NCBI GenBank assembly: GCA_037349315.1
Contig: JBAIAC010000040.1
Span: 12,604,001 to 12,668,000, forward strand
DNA from: Chelydra serpentina
Lineage: Eukaryota > Chordata > Testudines > Chelydridae
Reading direction: 5' to 3'
DNA length: 64,000 nt
The notes beneath the pieces were generated by a model. The model saw only the letters and a list, made by a program, of their open reading frames with translations. It was not told the DNA's origin and did no database searches. How positions within the stretch are numbered: the stretch's first letter is position 1; each line of letters opens with the position of its first letter. This document shows, one piece after another, positions 34,770 through 49,100 of the stretch. The position numbers were made by a program, and so were the translations under genes.

Positions 34770-35800
34770 CTTTAGGCCCTACACCACTAATGTAGATAGA
34801 TGGCATGTAGAGCATGAAAATTAGGCAGGTACCCATTATCTATCTAATCGTGCTGTTAAACTCCATCTTGTAGCAAAATAGGTTGTTCTTCAGTTTTTAG
34901 ATTTATTTTAAAATCAGTCCTGCCTGAATGCACACCAGATAACTAACAGAATAAGCCTATCTCTGCCTATTTTCAGACTGGATGATTGACCTTCTAACTT
35001 TGAGCTTTTATTCAAGTCTTTTATGTTTCTATAATGAAGAATGCACACAATGCAACCTCTTCCCTACAATCCCAACCCTACTTTGATCAGAAACTAAGGG
35101 ACCTTTGCTTCAACTAGATGTTTGGACTGTTTTTTAAAAATCCTATTATGATATTATTCAGTAAATGTTAATACAGAAGTAGCTTACAACCCACGTACAG
35201 ACTGAAATAAATCCCCAAAGAGAAATCCCTCCTTCTGTAAATTCTGTGTGTGTCATGTGAATGTATGCCTGAAACCAATCCGGTAGCTGTTGCTAGGTGT
35301 CAGCTCTTTTTCAATTGGTTTTCAGCACTCCTTGTTATGTGTGTCAGCTGTTATGCAGCTGTATCTTTTGGGGACATGCAAAGGAAGGATGTTGTAGGTG
35401 GAGTGAACTAAATACCATCTCAATGGATCATGCAAACAAAGCCAGATTTTGTACTATTCATCGGTACACTTTGACTGAATGGCTCACTTTGGGGAACTGC
35501 AGACAAACTCTTCGTCCCCTTTGTCTTTCTCACATTTCCAAGTCTTTGATCTTCCTCCCTACATGTCAGCCACCATCTGCCCTTCTCTTCCACTCTGCTT
35601 TGTGTCTGTCCCCCTTTGGCCTCAGGGTCTGGCTCCCAGAGGAAGAAGAATACAAGCATTAGCAGATGAAACTAGAATGCACAATGCTGTACATTTATTT
35701 TATTTTTTCTGCCATTTTTCCACATTAATTTTCATGTAGAGACTCGCAACGACCCAGACACACAGAAAAAAACACACAACGAGACACACAGCCCCAACTC
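34770..35800. other. Intergenic, no gene seen
   Basis: AT-rich sequence between the hAT element and the UBC promoter. A stretch rich in CACA (35755-35815) precedes the GC-rich promoter. No exon recognised. Confidence 0.4.
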
Positions 35801-35869
35801 ACAATCACACACAGGGACGTGTCCCCCAGGCCTATTCCCTGCTCAGGGAAGCAGGCTGAGCTGAGACCC

Positions 35870-36130
35870 CGCCCTATTGGGTTCCGGGAGAGCTGAGACC
35901 CCGTTCCAGGCAGGCGGAAACTCCGGTCCGGGTTTTATGCCACGCCCCATCTTCCGTTCCTCGGCCCTCGTCGTCACCAGTTCATATCACACACTGAGCA
36001 GCCGGTTGATTCCTCCGCATTGCCGAGTGCGCGCACCATATATGCAGTGAGACGAGATAGTCCCCGGCGGAGGGATCTCAGCCAGGGGCGGAAGAGGCTA
36101 TATAAGGGCCGCGCCAGTATCGTGACGCAG
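35870..36130 (+). promoter_or_regulatory. UBC: UBC promoter with TATA box
   Basis: GC-rich sequence with TATATAAG at 36099-36106, which would place the start near 36130. GGGGCGG (36086-36092) is a possible Sp1 site. Mammalian UBC promoters have heat-shock elements; I saw no clear nGAAnnTTCn triad here, so heat induction cannot be claimed from this sequence. Confidence 0.7.
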
Positions 36131-36194
36131 TTAGATCCGCTTGACTCTACGTGACTGTTTTTTTTTGCTGTCTGTCCGGAGCACCGTCCCTGAG
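36130..36194 (+). other. UBC: UBC non-coding exon 1
   Basis: Predicted from the TATA box and a strong CTGAG/GTGAGT donor at 36194. The intron runs to the TTTTTGTGCAG acceptor at 37043, four bases before the coding ATG's G, leaving AAA before ATG. The same plan (one 5' UTR intron ending just before ATG) is conserved in vertebrate UBC. The exact start site is inferred. Confidence 0.75.
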
Positions 36195-38876
<2,682 letters not shown>

Positions 38877-38945
38877 ACTTGCTCCTGCTAGCATCTGAAT
38901 AAAAATTTCACTGCACCTTGTTCCAATAAAGCTTGCATTCACAAG
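38877..38945 (+). terminator. UBC: UBC 3' UTR and poly(A) signals
   Basis: Two AATAAA signals, 38898-38903 and 38925-38930, lie within 60 bases of the stop, followed by a T/G-rich stretch (about 38946-38958). The 3' UTR is therefore very short. Confidence 0.85.
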
Positions 38946-38959
38946 TTCTTTGTTTGTCT

Positions 38960-39549
38960 CTTTCTAATGTAAAGGTGCGCTCCTGTAGTCAGACTTTATT
39001 TAGTGAGCTAGAATTATATAACAAATGACACAGCTGGTAAATAGACTTTTTTATTCCATTACTCCAACTGTAAAATCTTGTACACTGGTAAAGGTGGTAA
39101 AATTGGCCACTAAATCATAAGGTACTTCTGAGATGTCAGGAATCTAGTTTCTTGTGGCTGAGGTGTATCAGTTACTAGAGTCTGACTAACCTTTAAAGGT
39201 TGCTCTTGTGCTTGTGGCCCCATTCTGTGCTAGATAATGTGCATGCACACACACATAGGCACAGTACCTGCTTTGAAGGACCTTAATTTGAAACAAGCAA
39301 GGATGCGTGGGGATTTAAAAATTACCTGTTGGTTGTCAGAATTAAGTCATTTCCAGTATTCCCATAAACTGTAAATCCGATTAAACAAATCTGCCCTATG
39401 AAGAATTTAAAAAAGTTGTCGATAAAAAAATTAGTCTAGTTAAAATTTGGGCAAGGTGGTCTCACCAGACCGCTACAGCATACTGGGAAGGAATCCATTT
39501 TAATAGCTGTAACGATTTGGGCATATGTCAAGTAGGCATTAAGCATATT
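38960..39549. other. Intergenic, no gene seen
   Basis: Sequence downstream of UBC with no exon, RNA gene or clear repeat recognised. Confidence 0.4.
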
Positions 39550-39557
39550 GTATAGAG

Positions 39558-40225
39558 CAGTGTTTTTCAATCCATGGGTTGCGACATGTAAGGGGCTGGG
39601 TTGCTTTGCTCTGGTCAGCACTGCCCACCGAGACATTAAAAGTCCTGTTGGTGCTGCCCAGCTAAGGCTTTTCTGACACTGCTGCTGGAAGTGGCCAGCA
39701 GTTGTCTGGCTTTTAGGCAGAGGGACCACAGGGCTCCACACTTTGCCTCTGCCCTGAGCATGGGCTCCCTCTGGCCAATGGGAACTGTGGGGGGCAGTAC
39801 CTCTGGCAAGAGTTGTTTGTGCGCCTCTGCCTAGGAGCCAGGCCTGCTGCTGACTGCTTCCACCGTGCAGTGCATTTGGGGGTGTATCCTGACTGAGCCG
39901 CTGGAGGGAAGTGTGCCCCAGCCCCGAGTCCCCCCACAAACTCAGCACCCCTCCCTCAGCCCAGAGCCCTAATTTCCCTCCTGCACCTCAAACCACTCAG
40001 CCCTGAGCCCCACCAAACCTGTCATCCCAGGCCCTAGCCTACTGCCTCACCCCAGAACCCCCTCCCACACCCTGAGCTCCTTATTCACAGCCCTCAGCCT
40101 TGCACTCCAGTCCTCTGCCCCAGCCATGAGCCCCTCCCACACCCCTCATCTACAGCTCTGTTGGGTTGTGGGCATCAACAATTTTCTTGAACTGGGTCCC
40201 CAGGAAAAAGGTTTGAAAAGCACTG
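39558..40225. mobile_element. hAT element with perfect 8-bp TSD
   Basis: Left end CAGTGTTTTTCAA and right end TTTGAAAAGCACTG are inverted repeats. The target duplication GTATAGAG is perfect (39550-39557 and 40226-40233). The 668-bp interior has no transposase and is rich in CCCAGCCC-like sequence. Confidence 0.9.
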
Positions 40226-40233
40226 GTATAGAG

Positions 40234-41600
40234 TACACTCTGTAGCTAAGGCCTCAATTCTAGTGTAAACATATTTTGCTGCTACATTTAGCAATAACCT
40301 TACAGCAATGAAAGATGAAGTTTGATTTCCTCTCCTCCCCTCCCCGCAATGATTGAGGGGAAGAGAACTTGCAGAAGTATGTTAACATTTCAACATTAAT
40401 GCCATCTGCATTTCTAATAAAGGGGTGCAACACCCCAGTTTGAATTAGTGACTTAAACTGAGCAGTAGGTCTGGCTCCAGTACAGTGCTATACATGCTGC
40501 TGCTGAAAACCTGTAGAAATACAATGGAATTCAAGGAGTTGGTGGTAATTAGAAACATTCTGAGGGATCCAACCTAGTCCTAACTGATCTGACTCAGCAT
40601 TGATGGGTTCTTTGAATTTGAGATGGAAAAACAGTGGGAGTCTCAAAATGCTTTGATTGTTGGTAGGGACAAATTTACATGGAACATTGTGAATGTTTAG
40701 GGAACCCTATTTTCTGTTTGTGTAATCTGCTGGTAGAGCAGAGTAATGCATCACATTAAATACAAAGTTGCTTAATGAGATTATTACTGTTCCTTGTCTG
40801 CAGGAGTCAGGACTTGCTGATTAGCCTGCAATCAAAAGTCTTTGAGGCCTTCAAGGAGAAAGGGAAACTGCATTGGTAGTTCAACATGTGACATTTCTTT
40901 CTGAGACAGTGCTGATGGTGGTGCTAGGAGGATGCTGGAGAATTGCATATTTTGAATAAATGTGTAACTAAGGTCCTGATTGGGAACAAAATTCTTGTGG
41001 GAAACTTTGGAAAAATGTTAGGTCAGGTCCTCTGGCTGAGTTTAGCCTACATAAAGTCACTATACAATTTCAAATATTTTTTCTCAACTCCTGTCCTAGG
41101 GGAGCATATGGTGTGGGTGCCATTCTACTTCAAAGCAGTGATTTCTAATTGAGAGTACCTGTGATGTAATTCAGGTTACTTGTATGATAAACTAATGTAT
41201 TACAGTGCTTTGTACATAAAGCGCTATTTGAAGACTAAGAATCAGGATAGATTGATTTAAATACATTTTAATAAACTTTTCCATTTGTATTTCAATTATT
41301 TCCTAAGGAGAGGTGCTTTCTCATTGGTTAATACAAGCATTAGAACATGTTGATTTGAAACTAAATAGAGCCTTTACACTAGATTTGGTACCTATTTTTG
41401 TTTCCTGGGAGGGAACACTATATATAAATGTAAGCAACTACATAGCTTAATAGTTTTGCATTCTTAATTGTTTTCAGTACATTAGAAAATGGTGAATAAT
41501 TCATTGCTTGTTTACTAATAACTGTGCTCATGATTTGTGTTAAATGGAATTTAATTAAAAACAAAACAGCATAACATTATTAGTGACCAAAGGCCCGTAA
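40234..41600. other. Intergenic, no gene seen
   Basis: AT-rich sequence with no recognised exon, RNA gene or clear repeat on either strand. Confidence 0.4.
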
Positions 41601-41609
41601 TACTGTACA

Positions 41610-42060
41610 TGACCAAAGTAAGTGGCCAGCTGTACCAACATAACTCCATCTCCACAAGAGGCATACTGCTTATGGCGATGTAGTTTAGGATGACACTGTA
41701 TGTGTGTAGACTGCTACTTCCATCACCTGTTGGCTGTCTGCCTCGAATGGGGCTGACAGCTAGAGCCCTCCCTCTACCCCAGAGCTGACAGCCCAAACTG
41801 TCAGCCAGGCATTGGGCTGACAGCTTGGGGAGGGGGGTGGAGCTGTGAGCCCTGCACCTACAGCTGAGGCTGTCAGCCCCAGGACTGCCAGGCTCCAGCT
41901 GTCAGTGTCCCACAATGCCCCACTTCAGTCTGCGGAAGTGCTCCTGGTGAAGATGTGCACCACTGACAGAAGAAGCAAGTGTGAACATGAACCACCACTT
42001 TAATTACTGCAGTGGTGGTATGTTGACTTAATTTTGTAGTGTCCACGAGCCCCAAGTCTC
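41610..42060. repeat. Probable DNA-transposon remnant
   Basis: The core repeats TGTCAGCCC-like blocks (about 41755-41905), and the right side, ACTTAATTTTGTAGTGTCCAC, looks like a terminal segment of a MITE. I could not define matching ends or a target duplication. Confidence 0.3.
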
Positions 42061-43289
42061 ACATCCTGGATTTAGCCGAAGCTGGTGGTGATGGTGATGT
42101 CTGAGCCCTCCTTTCTGGCCTCATACAGTTAGGCCTTGTTCAAGATCAGGATGATAAAGGCCCTGGGGTGTCATGATGGGTTCCAGGTGATTAGAGTGGC
42201 AGCTATCCCAGTAAAGCTTGCAGCTTTTAGCCCCCTGGCTCCTTTGAATGGCCACAAAGGCTGCAGCTTCATCCCATGAACATTAACCTATTGAAACACT
42301 TTTCAGTGATTTCAGCTGTAAACATTTCCTCCCATTTCTGGAATCTTTCAGCTCATTGTCATCTCAACATGTGGTTTCACTAGGAGCCTTGAAAAAGATC
42401 ACTTATCATGGTTGTTTAACTTAATCCAGTTTGAACCAGTCTGTTTGCCTTCACCTTTTGCTGACTTTCATAAACAATTGTACAGAACAGTCTGAACTGG
42501 ACTTTTGTTAGGTTGGCCAATTTAGAATACAGGGCTCTGCATAATGACCCAATTCTATGGTCCCTGTTAGGTAAAACACCAGCTGGAACCAACCAATAGT
42601 TGTTTTGCCTCAATATAGACCTCAAAATTGAGCCTGTAATTATTACACAGTTGATTTTTGGTCATCCCCATCCCATCTGTGTCTCCTTTCCCTATCTTCC
42701 CTCACCACACTGATTCCCGATCCTGGTCTCTTTCCCTGGGCTTCTCATCCAAGTTCAGTCTCCCCACTCCCTGGTTCCTTGTCCCAGAAGACTCTACTGA
42801 GCATGTGCAAACACGTTTTTCAAATGCTTATTACTTGGCAAAATGTGGATGGATTTCCCCAGGTCAGCAAAAGGCACGTCTCTGACACAAAGGCCATCCC
42901 CATCATGTATCAAGTTCCTGCTCCAAAGCATAGGCGTGCTAGAGCATCCCAAAGAAAGGGTCACTAGCCTTTTTTTTGTAACATTCCAAAACAATATATT
43001 TTTTCCTGACTTTGTTGTTGGAAGCGGATAAACTGTTTTGACTGTAATTATATATAAAATCCTGAGGCAGACACCCAGTGTGGAAAATTTCAACCTAAAT
43101 GCTCAAGGTTGGGCAAACTTATAAGCAACTGAAAACAGGGCCTCTCTAATGGGACGTGTCGGGCAACCTTAACAATGGGGAGTACTATCAGCTGGACTTA
43201 AAATTGATCTAAGAACAGTTTAAACCTTGTTCTCCCCAATGCTAACAGATAATAAATAGACATATGGGACTACCTTTCTCCTACTAGAA

Positions 43290-44260
43290 CAATATGTGCT
43301 CGTGCTGCACACGCTTCATTTCCCCACCCTCGTGTCCCGGCTAGATACCAAATGGGACCTTTTACCAGCAGTGGAGGATGGGGAACCCCAGTGGGCCAGC
43401 TTATATTCCATCTCAGTCCCGTGGCCTGCCGGGGATATCAGCTGGTGGCTCCTACATGGAGCCGTGAGCACAGGCATCTACTTGGCTTGGCTCACCTCTG
43501 TCCCTAAAGCCTGTCCCGTGTGTGGCGTGAGGGAGACCCTGGCGCATGCCCCTTTTCCGGCTCCTCCAGAACCTCTTATTGAGGTTCTGGCTGCACTTTT
43601 CCTTGCACTTGTTTATTTATGCACACCTGATCCGAGGCCCCATGAAGTTGTGGGACCACCTTGTCAGCCTCCTCCTGGCCATGGCTAAGGTGGCCATTCG
43701 TAACACCGGGGAGAGGAGGTTGGCAAGGGGGGCCCCTGAGACTGTGGGGCTGTCGTTCGTTCTTTTACCTGCTCACGTATCCGGGCAGAGTTCCTCTGGA
43801 CAGCGACTGCCAGCTCTCTTGATGCCTTTGAGAAGCAGTGTGTGCTGTCCAGGGTTCTCTGCTCGGTGCATAGGCGCTGACTCCATGGGTGCTCCGGGGC
43901 TGGAGCAACCACGGGGAAAAATTGGTGGGTGCTCCGCACCCACCGGCAGCTCCCCGCCCGCCCCGGGGCCCGCGCCTAGCTTACGGGAGCACCGGGCGAT
44001 GTTGCGGGGCCCCGACGCCGGGCGATGTTGCGTTGGCGTCGGGGGCAGTGCCCGGGGTCGGGGCACCGCAAGGTCGCCCGGCGTCAGCACCCAGCAACGC
44101 TGACGGAAGTCAGCGTCGCTGGCTCGGTGTCCCCTTCTGGTTCCCTAGTTTTGGCCCTTTGACCCCCACGCCTGTTCCCGTTATTGCCTTTGTTGTCCTC
44201 CGAATTTGATTGGGTTCTGGGTTCAGTAGATCCTCCCTAGGCTGGGGGAGGGGCTTTTAG
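43290..44260 (+). mobile_element. LINE 3' fragment, probably Tx1-like
   Basis: Frame one (from 43296) has KWDLLPAVEDGEPQWASLYS and a CPVCGVRETLAHA zinc-knuckle, as at the C-terminus of Tx1/L1-type reverse transcriptases. The next part, LLQNLLLRFWLHFSLHLFIY, is in another frame (from about 43546), so a frameshift breaks it. The fragment is split by a 253-bp MITE (43869-44121) and resumes after it. The clade is a judgement from motif style. Confidence 0.6.
43869..44121. mobile_element. hAT-like MITE nested in the LINE
   Basis: Flanked by perfect 8-bp copies of GCTCGGTG (43861-43868 and 44122-44129). The left end CATAGGCGCTGACT and the reverse complement of the right end, CAGCGACGCTGACT, agree at 11 of 14 bases. 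The 253-bp interior is very GC-rich and non-coding. Confidence 0.8.
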
Positions 44261-44269
44261 CAGTGGGCA

Positions 44270-45390
44270 AGCTAGCGGTGCTCACGTCCCTGTGCTCAAA
44301 AGGACTAGAACAGCATGGTAGATACACTCAGCAACTGTGTTTGCTGACCTTCAGGCCAGGCTCCAAAGCCTATTTACATAGGTTATTTGCTGAGTGTATA
44401 TTAAAGTGGGTACTGAGGCTCTGTATTTTCCTGGATTTGAAGGCTCATTGGCGTGTCAAATCGGTTGCTGCAGTGTGTTAATGTATTTTTAAAAATTGTA
44501 CAAGCAATCGTGCAGATATCATGCACCTTACACATTGAGAAATACAATAGAATACCAAAAAGCTTCACTTGGAACCCCTGATGTGGGTTTTTGGATAAGG
44601 ACCTGTCTCCTGGGCTAATTTTGCATCTTTGCCTCATGCTAAGTGTAGGACTAGCAGCTGTGGTCAACCTCCATCCTGCCAACGCTTATGAATGTACCTA
44701 GTTAAGTAGTACAGAAGTTTGCAGTACACAATGGAAAAACCTGCATGCTTACTGGTAAGCATGTGTGTTTGCATGATTGAGGGCCTTAATGCTGTCCTTA
44801 CCTTTGCTTGCGTTTTGTCACCTTATTAAGACCCCTGATTTTAAATATAATGCCTGGTACTTGTGATGTTATGTTTTTAAAAAAAACCAATTATATGAAT
44901 GTCAGTGCTGCAGCCGACAGCTGTGAGACCAAAAGCCTTTGTTTGCTCACAGACACAACCTAGGGTACTGGAAGGACAGCATTAGTACAAACTCATCAAT
45001 TCTACCTTGTCAGCAGGTCTCAACTATGCCCCTGGTGCCGATTGGCATGGGAATTTAGGTTGCTTCCGGGGTCTATTTGCTTCCTGGCCTCTCTCCGGAG
45101 ACTGAGTGCCAGCTAGTGCCAATGCCAAATGACAAGGAAGTTGTTGACTTGGACACCTGCCCGTCAGGATCCAGGACTCGCTCAAAGTGAGAAAAATTAC
45201 AAGAATTTCCAGTGCCTGATACAAGACTTCACAGATTCTCACGGGTCTGTTGGGAGTGGATGGCTGGGAAAAAAAACCCAGAATCATATTTGTCCTGGGG
45301 GTTGGCATACAAGGCTATTGTTGGGAGGGGCAGGATTAGTGAAAAGCACCTCAGGATCTTAAGGGAGGAGGCAAGGGGGGTGGGGGGGAG
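44270..45390. other. Intergenic, no gene seen
   Basis: No exon, RNA gene or clear repeat recognised between the LINE fragment and the minisatellite. Confidence 0.4.
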
Positions 45391-45394
45391 ACTC

Positions 45395-45745
45395 GAGAAA
45401 AACTCTCCAGGATCCTGGGGTGGAAGGTGGGGGAATTGGAGAACAGCCCCCCAGGATCGGGGGGGGGTGTTGGAGAGAAGCTCCCCAGGATCTGGGGGGG
45501 GAGGTTGAAGAGAAGCACCCCAGGCTTGGGGGGGGCGGTTTGGATAGAAGCTCCCCAGGCTCAGGGGGGGGTGTTTGGAGAGAAGCTCCCCAGGCTCGGG
45601 GGTGTGTGTGTTGGATAACAGCCCCCCAAGATCTGGGGGGGGGTTGGAGAGAAGCCCCCCAAGATCGGGGGGGGAGTTGGAGAGAAGCTCCCCAGGATCT
45701 GGGGGGAGTGTTTGGAGAGATGCTCCCCAGGATCTTGGCGGCGGG
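45395..45745. repeat. 35-bp minisatellite upstream of SCARB1
   Basis: Ten units marked by CTCCCCAGG or a close variant start at about 45403, 45446, 45481, 45516, 45551, 45586, 45622, 45655, 45688 and 45723; the modal period is 35 bases. Each unit has a G-run of five to eight. The array ends about 290 bases before the SCARB1 ATG. A 344-residue minus-strand open frame across it is a by-product of the period. Confidence 0.9.
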
Positions 45746-45759
45746 GGGGTGGGTCTGAA

Positions 45760-46033
45760 AGAAACCTGCCGAGGCCGGCTCCCGTGGCGGGGAGGGCGGC
45801 GGCGTATCGAGAGACGCTCCCCAGGCTCCTGGCCCGCGGCGGGCGGCCGGGTCTCCGGGGGCGGGGACGCGGGGCCGGGCCGGGCCGGCCGAGGGGGCGG
45901 TCCCGGCGCGGCCGGAGGGAATAAAGCGGGGCCGGCCGCGCTTTGCTCACTCTGGCTGCAGCAGAGCCGCGGGCGGAGCCGGCAGCGAGGCCCGGCTGGT
46001 GGCGGCGCTGCGGGGGACGCTTCTCGGCTGGCC
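45760..46033 (+). promoter_or_regulatory. SCARB1: SCARB1 promoter and 5' UTR
   Basis: CpG-island sequence before the ATG. GAATAAAG at 45919-45926 is TATA-like and would start transcription near 45950. Known mammalian regulators (Sp1, SREBP, LRH-1) are expected, but GC boxes are the only motif class I can see. Confidence 0.6.
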
Positions 46034-46156
46034 ATGGCCGCTCCCGCGGGGCGCAGAGCCCCCCTGGCGCTGGGCCTGACCGGGCTGGCCTGCGCCCTCT
46101 TCGGCCTCGTCCTGCTCGTCGTCTTGCCCGGCGTGGTCCGGGACCAGGTCATCAAG
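46034..46156 (+). CDS. SCARB1: SCARB1 exon 1
   Basis: Begins MAAPAGRRAPLALG and ends VVRDQVIK in phase 0 at a GTGAGA donor. It is one codon shorter than human exon 1. Confidence 0.9.
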
Positions 46157-49100
46157 GTGAGACCCGGGCAGGGGCAGCAGTGCCGGGTCTGCACCCTGCG
46201 CCGGGCTGGCGTCCCCTTTGCCAGGTTCCCCCAGCCCCCCAATATCTGTGTGGGGCCCCCCAATATCTGTGTGGGGCCCTCTCGCCTCCAGAGTCCAGAG
46301 CCGCCTTGCTAAGTTTTCTCCGGCTCCAGCCTCCCTGCGGGCTGAGGTGCCGACCAGGCTAATGTTTCAAATCTCCCCCGACTGGGGCTCCTAGAAGTCT
46401 AGGGCTGGAAGGGACCTCACTAGGTCCCCTAGTCTGATCCCCGGGCAGGGCTAGGTAGTGTCCCTACCCGGGAGAGCTGGGGACACCCAGATACAGCGGC
46501 GCATTTCTGTCCTCTCTGGGTTTTGAAATGTACCCATATGGCTCCAAGTGCGGACTAGCCCGGGGTTGATTGACACGACTCCCCATCCGTCCTCTCTAGT
46601 GCAACAGGAACAGTGAATTCTGTCCTAATTAGTGAACTCTTCTTCATTGATCCTGCCAGGTGCTGGCCCCTCTAGCTCCCCCTGAAATCAGTAAGAGTTA
46701 AAGCGGGTCCATGGAGGACAGATTTAAAGTTAATATTTAGAATCAAATTTACAGAAGCTAAGAAGGAAGGTACTGTACATCTGGGATCAGGCTTGGGTTA
46801 TGAGGGATTTCAAGTATCAGTTCTCAGGATACATGGTTCTCAGGATACATATATATCCTATAACTAGCAAAAATCCAGATTGCTGTGTGGTAGTTTTTTA
46901 AGGTAGTAATGAGTCCGTTCTGGTGAGGAGTAAAGGAGGTGAGGGGCAAATACTATTGACATGAAGTATTTATGTATGCAGATTCTGTCCGTTGGGCTCA
47001 GAGGCACAAATGACAGACTGGGGGGGTTCTGGTCAGCTGAGGCTTGTTACCTGAAGCAATCCTCTGTCCCCCTGGTCTGGGGATGGCTGGAGGAAGGGAG
47101 GGAAAAAGCAGGGCAGGGGTGTGAGGATTTTACACTTCCCCACAGTATTTTTTTTTCTCTGCTCCTTGTGCAAATGGCTAAAGCTTTCCCTCCTTCCTAT
47201 CCAGCATTACAGGAGGGATGTCTGGGTGCTGGGGCTCTCTGCTTCCATGCTTCCTCCTGCCCCCCCCTAAAATGCATTGGTAACATAACCAATTAGGAGT
47301 GCTGTGGAAGCATGACCTACTTCTCTGTTGGGTGAAAAACTTTGTCACGAAACTTTTTAGTAAGCTTTTCTGTCCTGCTCCAGATATGGATGACTTCGGC
47401 TGATTGACCTTTTAGCTCTTAAAGGTGTACTATATTGAGCAATGCTAATGACTCCAAGTCCTAGACAGTAACACTTCTCTAAACTATTGCTGTACTGAGT
47501 ACTATAATAAATCGTGGATTGCTGCTTATGTGTTCAAAATGCTAACTGTTACTAAAGTGAAGGATGCTGTAGAAAGCTCCGGGTTAGTGCTAACACACTA
47601 GCTACCTCTGCTGTAGTATTTTAAGGTCTCTATTCCCTTCCCAAGCAACACTAGTTCTAATTGCTAAGTGACAGAACAGCAGCATTTGTTAATGAAAATG
47701 AAGCACTTGGTCCATGGGCTAGGTAGCAATAGATGACCAGAAAGGTTAGTACAAAAGGAATATTAGTAGACCTCACAAACCTGAACAAATTACGGCTATG
47801 AGCAAAGCTGCTACTTTCCTTTTCCCTGACATTTCCTGCTATTGGCAACAGTGATCAGGGTTTCAGGAGACATTTTGGCATTTCAAAATATGGTTCAGTT
47901 TTGAATGACGACAAAACCAGACCTTCTGAAATGGTGTTTCCAACCGAAAAATTGCTCCACCAGAACAACCTACAGCTATGGAGTGAATGGCATTGTTTAT
48001 TGCAACAGTGACTCTGTCAGAAGAATGCCAGTTTCACTCCAAAGCTGCTGGGGCTCCCAGGGCCTGTGGTTTGAGGGCAGCAGCCAAACCCCGAGTCTGC
48101 CCTGGGGCTAGAGACTCTAGAGCTTCCAGACTCCCAGGCTAGCTGTGTTTCATCACTAAGTTTCTGACTAGCTCTCCTGCCACTACTTTACCTACATTCT
48201 GCAAGCTCTAATTGGTGGCTGCTGCAAACTTTCCCCCTGTGCTGTGTAGACCCTCTTTAAGCAAGGAAAGATGATGCTGTGATTTAAAAAAAAAAAAAAC
48301 AACAAACACCTTGTCCCTGCTTTACTATGGTGCTACCACTGATGAAGCTGCAATGGTTCAAACTTTCCTAGTATAGACAAGGTCATAGACTCGTGGGACT
48401 GGAATGGACCTGAAGAGGTCTTCTAGTCTAGTCCCTTGCACTCAAGGCAGGGCTAAATATTATCTAGACATCCCTGACAGGTGTTTGTCCAACCTGCTCT
48501 TAAAAACCTTCAATGACCGAGATTTCACAACCTCCATAGGCAATTTATTCCAGGGTTTAGCTATGCTGACAGTTAGGGAGTTTTTCCTAATGTCCAACTT
48601 AAACATCTCTCGCTGCAGTTTAAGCCCATTGCTTCTTGTCCTATCCTCGGAGGTTAATGAGAACAATGGTTCTCCCTCTTCCTTGTAACAACCTTTTATG
48701 TACTTGAAATCTGTTGTATCCCTCCTCAGTCTGGGATCCTTCAGAGACGAAAGATGCTATATAAAAGTAAGTGGTTATGCTGCCATTGGGAATAGATCAC
48801 TGAAGGGTGACTTCCCACCCCCCACCCCCCAACAAAGCAGTATGATTTAAGTTTCCTCTCAACTTTGCATTAGGTTTTTTTTTAGGATTTCATTTTGACA
48901 TGGGAGCATGTCCTCCTGACTGCATAGGACTTGTTTAAACTTGTGAGGTTATCTAATATAATATATAATGGCATCTTTTAACAGATTCTGCTCTCATCAA
49001 GTAACTAACATCCTGGGTGACTCACAATAATTCTTGTGGTGAAAGATCAACATTATTGATTGTACTAGGTAGCATGTGTTCCATTAAATTAATCTGGGTA

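Noticed and set aside
45229..46263. 344-residue minus-strand open frame rich in PPDPGELLSN repeats
   Set aside because: It is the translation of the 35-bp minisatellite and CpG island opposite SCARB1 exon 1; no family resemblance and no gene structure.
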